Position numbers and translations under genes: made by a program. Under the pieces are notes generated by a model. That model was not told the origin of the DNA, made no database searches, and worked only from the letters and a program-made list of their open reading frames with translations. A stretch of 8,088 bases of DNA from positions 1-8,088 of the forward strand of contig JAUVIX010000160.1 in assembly GCA_030592565.1 (NCBI GenBank). Direction: 5' to 3'. Numbering within the stretch: position 1 is the stretch's first letter; each line of letters opens with the position of its first letter. This DNA is from Chlorobiota bacterium (GTDB taxonomy: Bacteria > Bacteroidota > Bacteroidia > Bacteroidales > JAADJA01). Shown here in pieces: positions 7,507 through 8,088 of this stretch.

Positions 7507-7845
7507 TCCCCAAGGAATTTGTCCAACAAGTTGTTGGATTTTTTCAAGGTCAATTTCCGATTTTGAATAAAACTCAAACCATTTCTTCATTGAAAACAAA
7601 TTACTTCTTGAAAATCCTTTTTGATTAGGGAACTCTACTTTCAAATCTTTCGATAATTCTTCAACAACAGAACTTCCCCAGTTTGCTTTGTTTACTTTCT
7701 CAGAAATTGATTTACCAATTGTCCAATACAAACCCAAAAGCTCTCTATTTACAGAGATAGAAGCTTTGATTTGAGTTTTTTGTATTAAAATTTTTAGGTC
7801 ATTTACCTAGTTAATATATTCTGTATGTTTTTTAGTCAAATTCAT
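7507..7845 (-). pseudogene. DUF1016 (YhcG-type) nuclease gene, 5' fragment with nonsense codon
   Basis: Read on the minus strand from the ATG at 7845-7843: MNLTKKHTEYIN, a TAG at codon 13 (7809-7807), then VNDLKILIQKTQI and onward in the same frame. The following pieces match the DUF1016 N-terminal domain: SVNRELLGLYWTIGKSI, NWGSSVVEELSKDLKVEFP, GFSRSNLFSMKKW and QQLVGQIPWG. That domain precedes a PDDEXK nuclease domain in YhcG-like proteins of ~330-380 residues, which are linked to mobile DNA and phage defence. Here only 113 codons remain. Sequence after IPWG, where a histidine normally follows, switches to the antisense of an IS66 transposase fragment, and the nuclease half is gone. A TATTTTTG box (7858-7851) fits the Bacteroidota -7 consensus TAnnTTTG but lies only 5 bases from the ATG and lacks a TTG partner, so I give it little weight. 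The gene is dead through two independent lesions. Confidence 0.85.
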
Positions 7846-8088
7846 AATTACAAAAATATATCATTTTCTTTCTCATTTTCTGATTAATTAATAAAAATTA
7901 ATTGTTTCAATGTTCAAGGTCGAATTTTCCCCGAATTGGCTACAACGGCAGTCCGTCTAAAAACCCTCCCTTTTATTATAATTCAGGCAAATATAAGCCG
8001 ATTTAAGGAGACTTTGAAAAAACTATCAACTATTTTGTTGCAAAATATGCTTTTGTTAAAATGGCTTATTATGGCCCGTATTTGATTA
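7846..8088. other. Right-edge region without an assignable gene
   Basis: This AT-rich stretch lies upstream of the DUF1016 fossil. Two short frames stay open to the window edge. The plus frame from 8007 reads FEKTINYFVAKYAFVKMAYY onward, after an AAGGAG at 8005-8010. The minus frame runs from 8087 to a TGA at 7985-7983 and ends FFKVSLNRLIFA. I recognise neither, and both are short enough to be chance in AT-rich DNA. CAGTCCGTCTAAA (7949-7961) and TTTAAGGAGACT (8002-8013) are weakly complementary. Confidence 0.4.

Noticed and set aside
7238..7513. Minus-strand 91-codon frame rich in leucine
   Set aside because: It is the antisense of the IS66 leucine-zipper and NSNSNNSSK region, with no signal of its own.
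7363..7737. A 124-codon minus-strand frame starting at TTG as an intact gene
   Set aside because: Its first ~77 codons are the DUF1016 fragment and its tail, including a run of cysteines, is the antisense of the IS66 Asn/Ser-rich linker. It is a chimera across a rearrangement junction.
1..8088. CRISPR arrays, tRNA, rRNA or an intact integrase/transposase
   Set aside because: No regularly spaced repeats, no cloverleaf or rRNA sequence, and no complete recombinase gene were seen on either strand.

Overview
The window reads as chromosome of a member of the Bacteroidota. Two of its proteins end in the type A C-terminal sorting domain of the type IX secretion system (T9SS), which is largely confined to that phylum. 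The DNA is AT-rich and the starts lack Shine-Dalgarno sequences. I cannot resolve the lineage further from sequence alone.

Left part: the 3' end of a secreted Ig-like/T9SS protein (1-504, +) closes with a strong hairpin terminator. A large GH2 beta-galactosidase follows (730-4536, +). It has a signal peptide and complete LacZ active-site residues, and a LamG (concanavalin-like) domain is inserted inside its last beta-sandwich domain.

Middle part (4537-5313): a convergent, gene-poor stretch with eroded material. It holds an imperfect inverted-repeat element of about 130 bp. Next to it is a small minus-strand pseudogene that ordinary ORF calling misses, because two tandem in-frame stops follow codon 19. 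A fragment resembling a dispersed repeat and a minus-strand terminator for the next gene complete the stretch.

Right part: a minus-strand 612-residue secreted protein (5314-7152) has seven delta-60 (DUF5122) repeats, a PKD domain and a T9SS sorting domain. Beyond it lies a scrap heap. The first ~53 codons of an IS66-type transposase (+) are joined head-on to the 5' third of a DUF1016/YhcG-type nuclease gene (-), which also has a nonsense codon at position 13. The last ~240 bp hold no assignable gene.

Nothing indicates that these genes form one pathway. There is no SusC/SusD pair beside the beta-galactosidase, so it is not part of a visible polysaccharide utilisation locus. I see no intact new multi-gene system. 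The most notable items are the domain-in-domain beta-galactosidase and the two gene fossils with their junctions.
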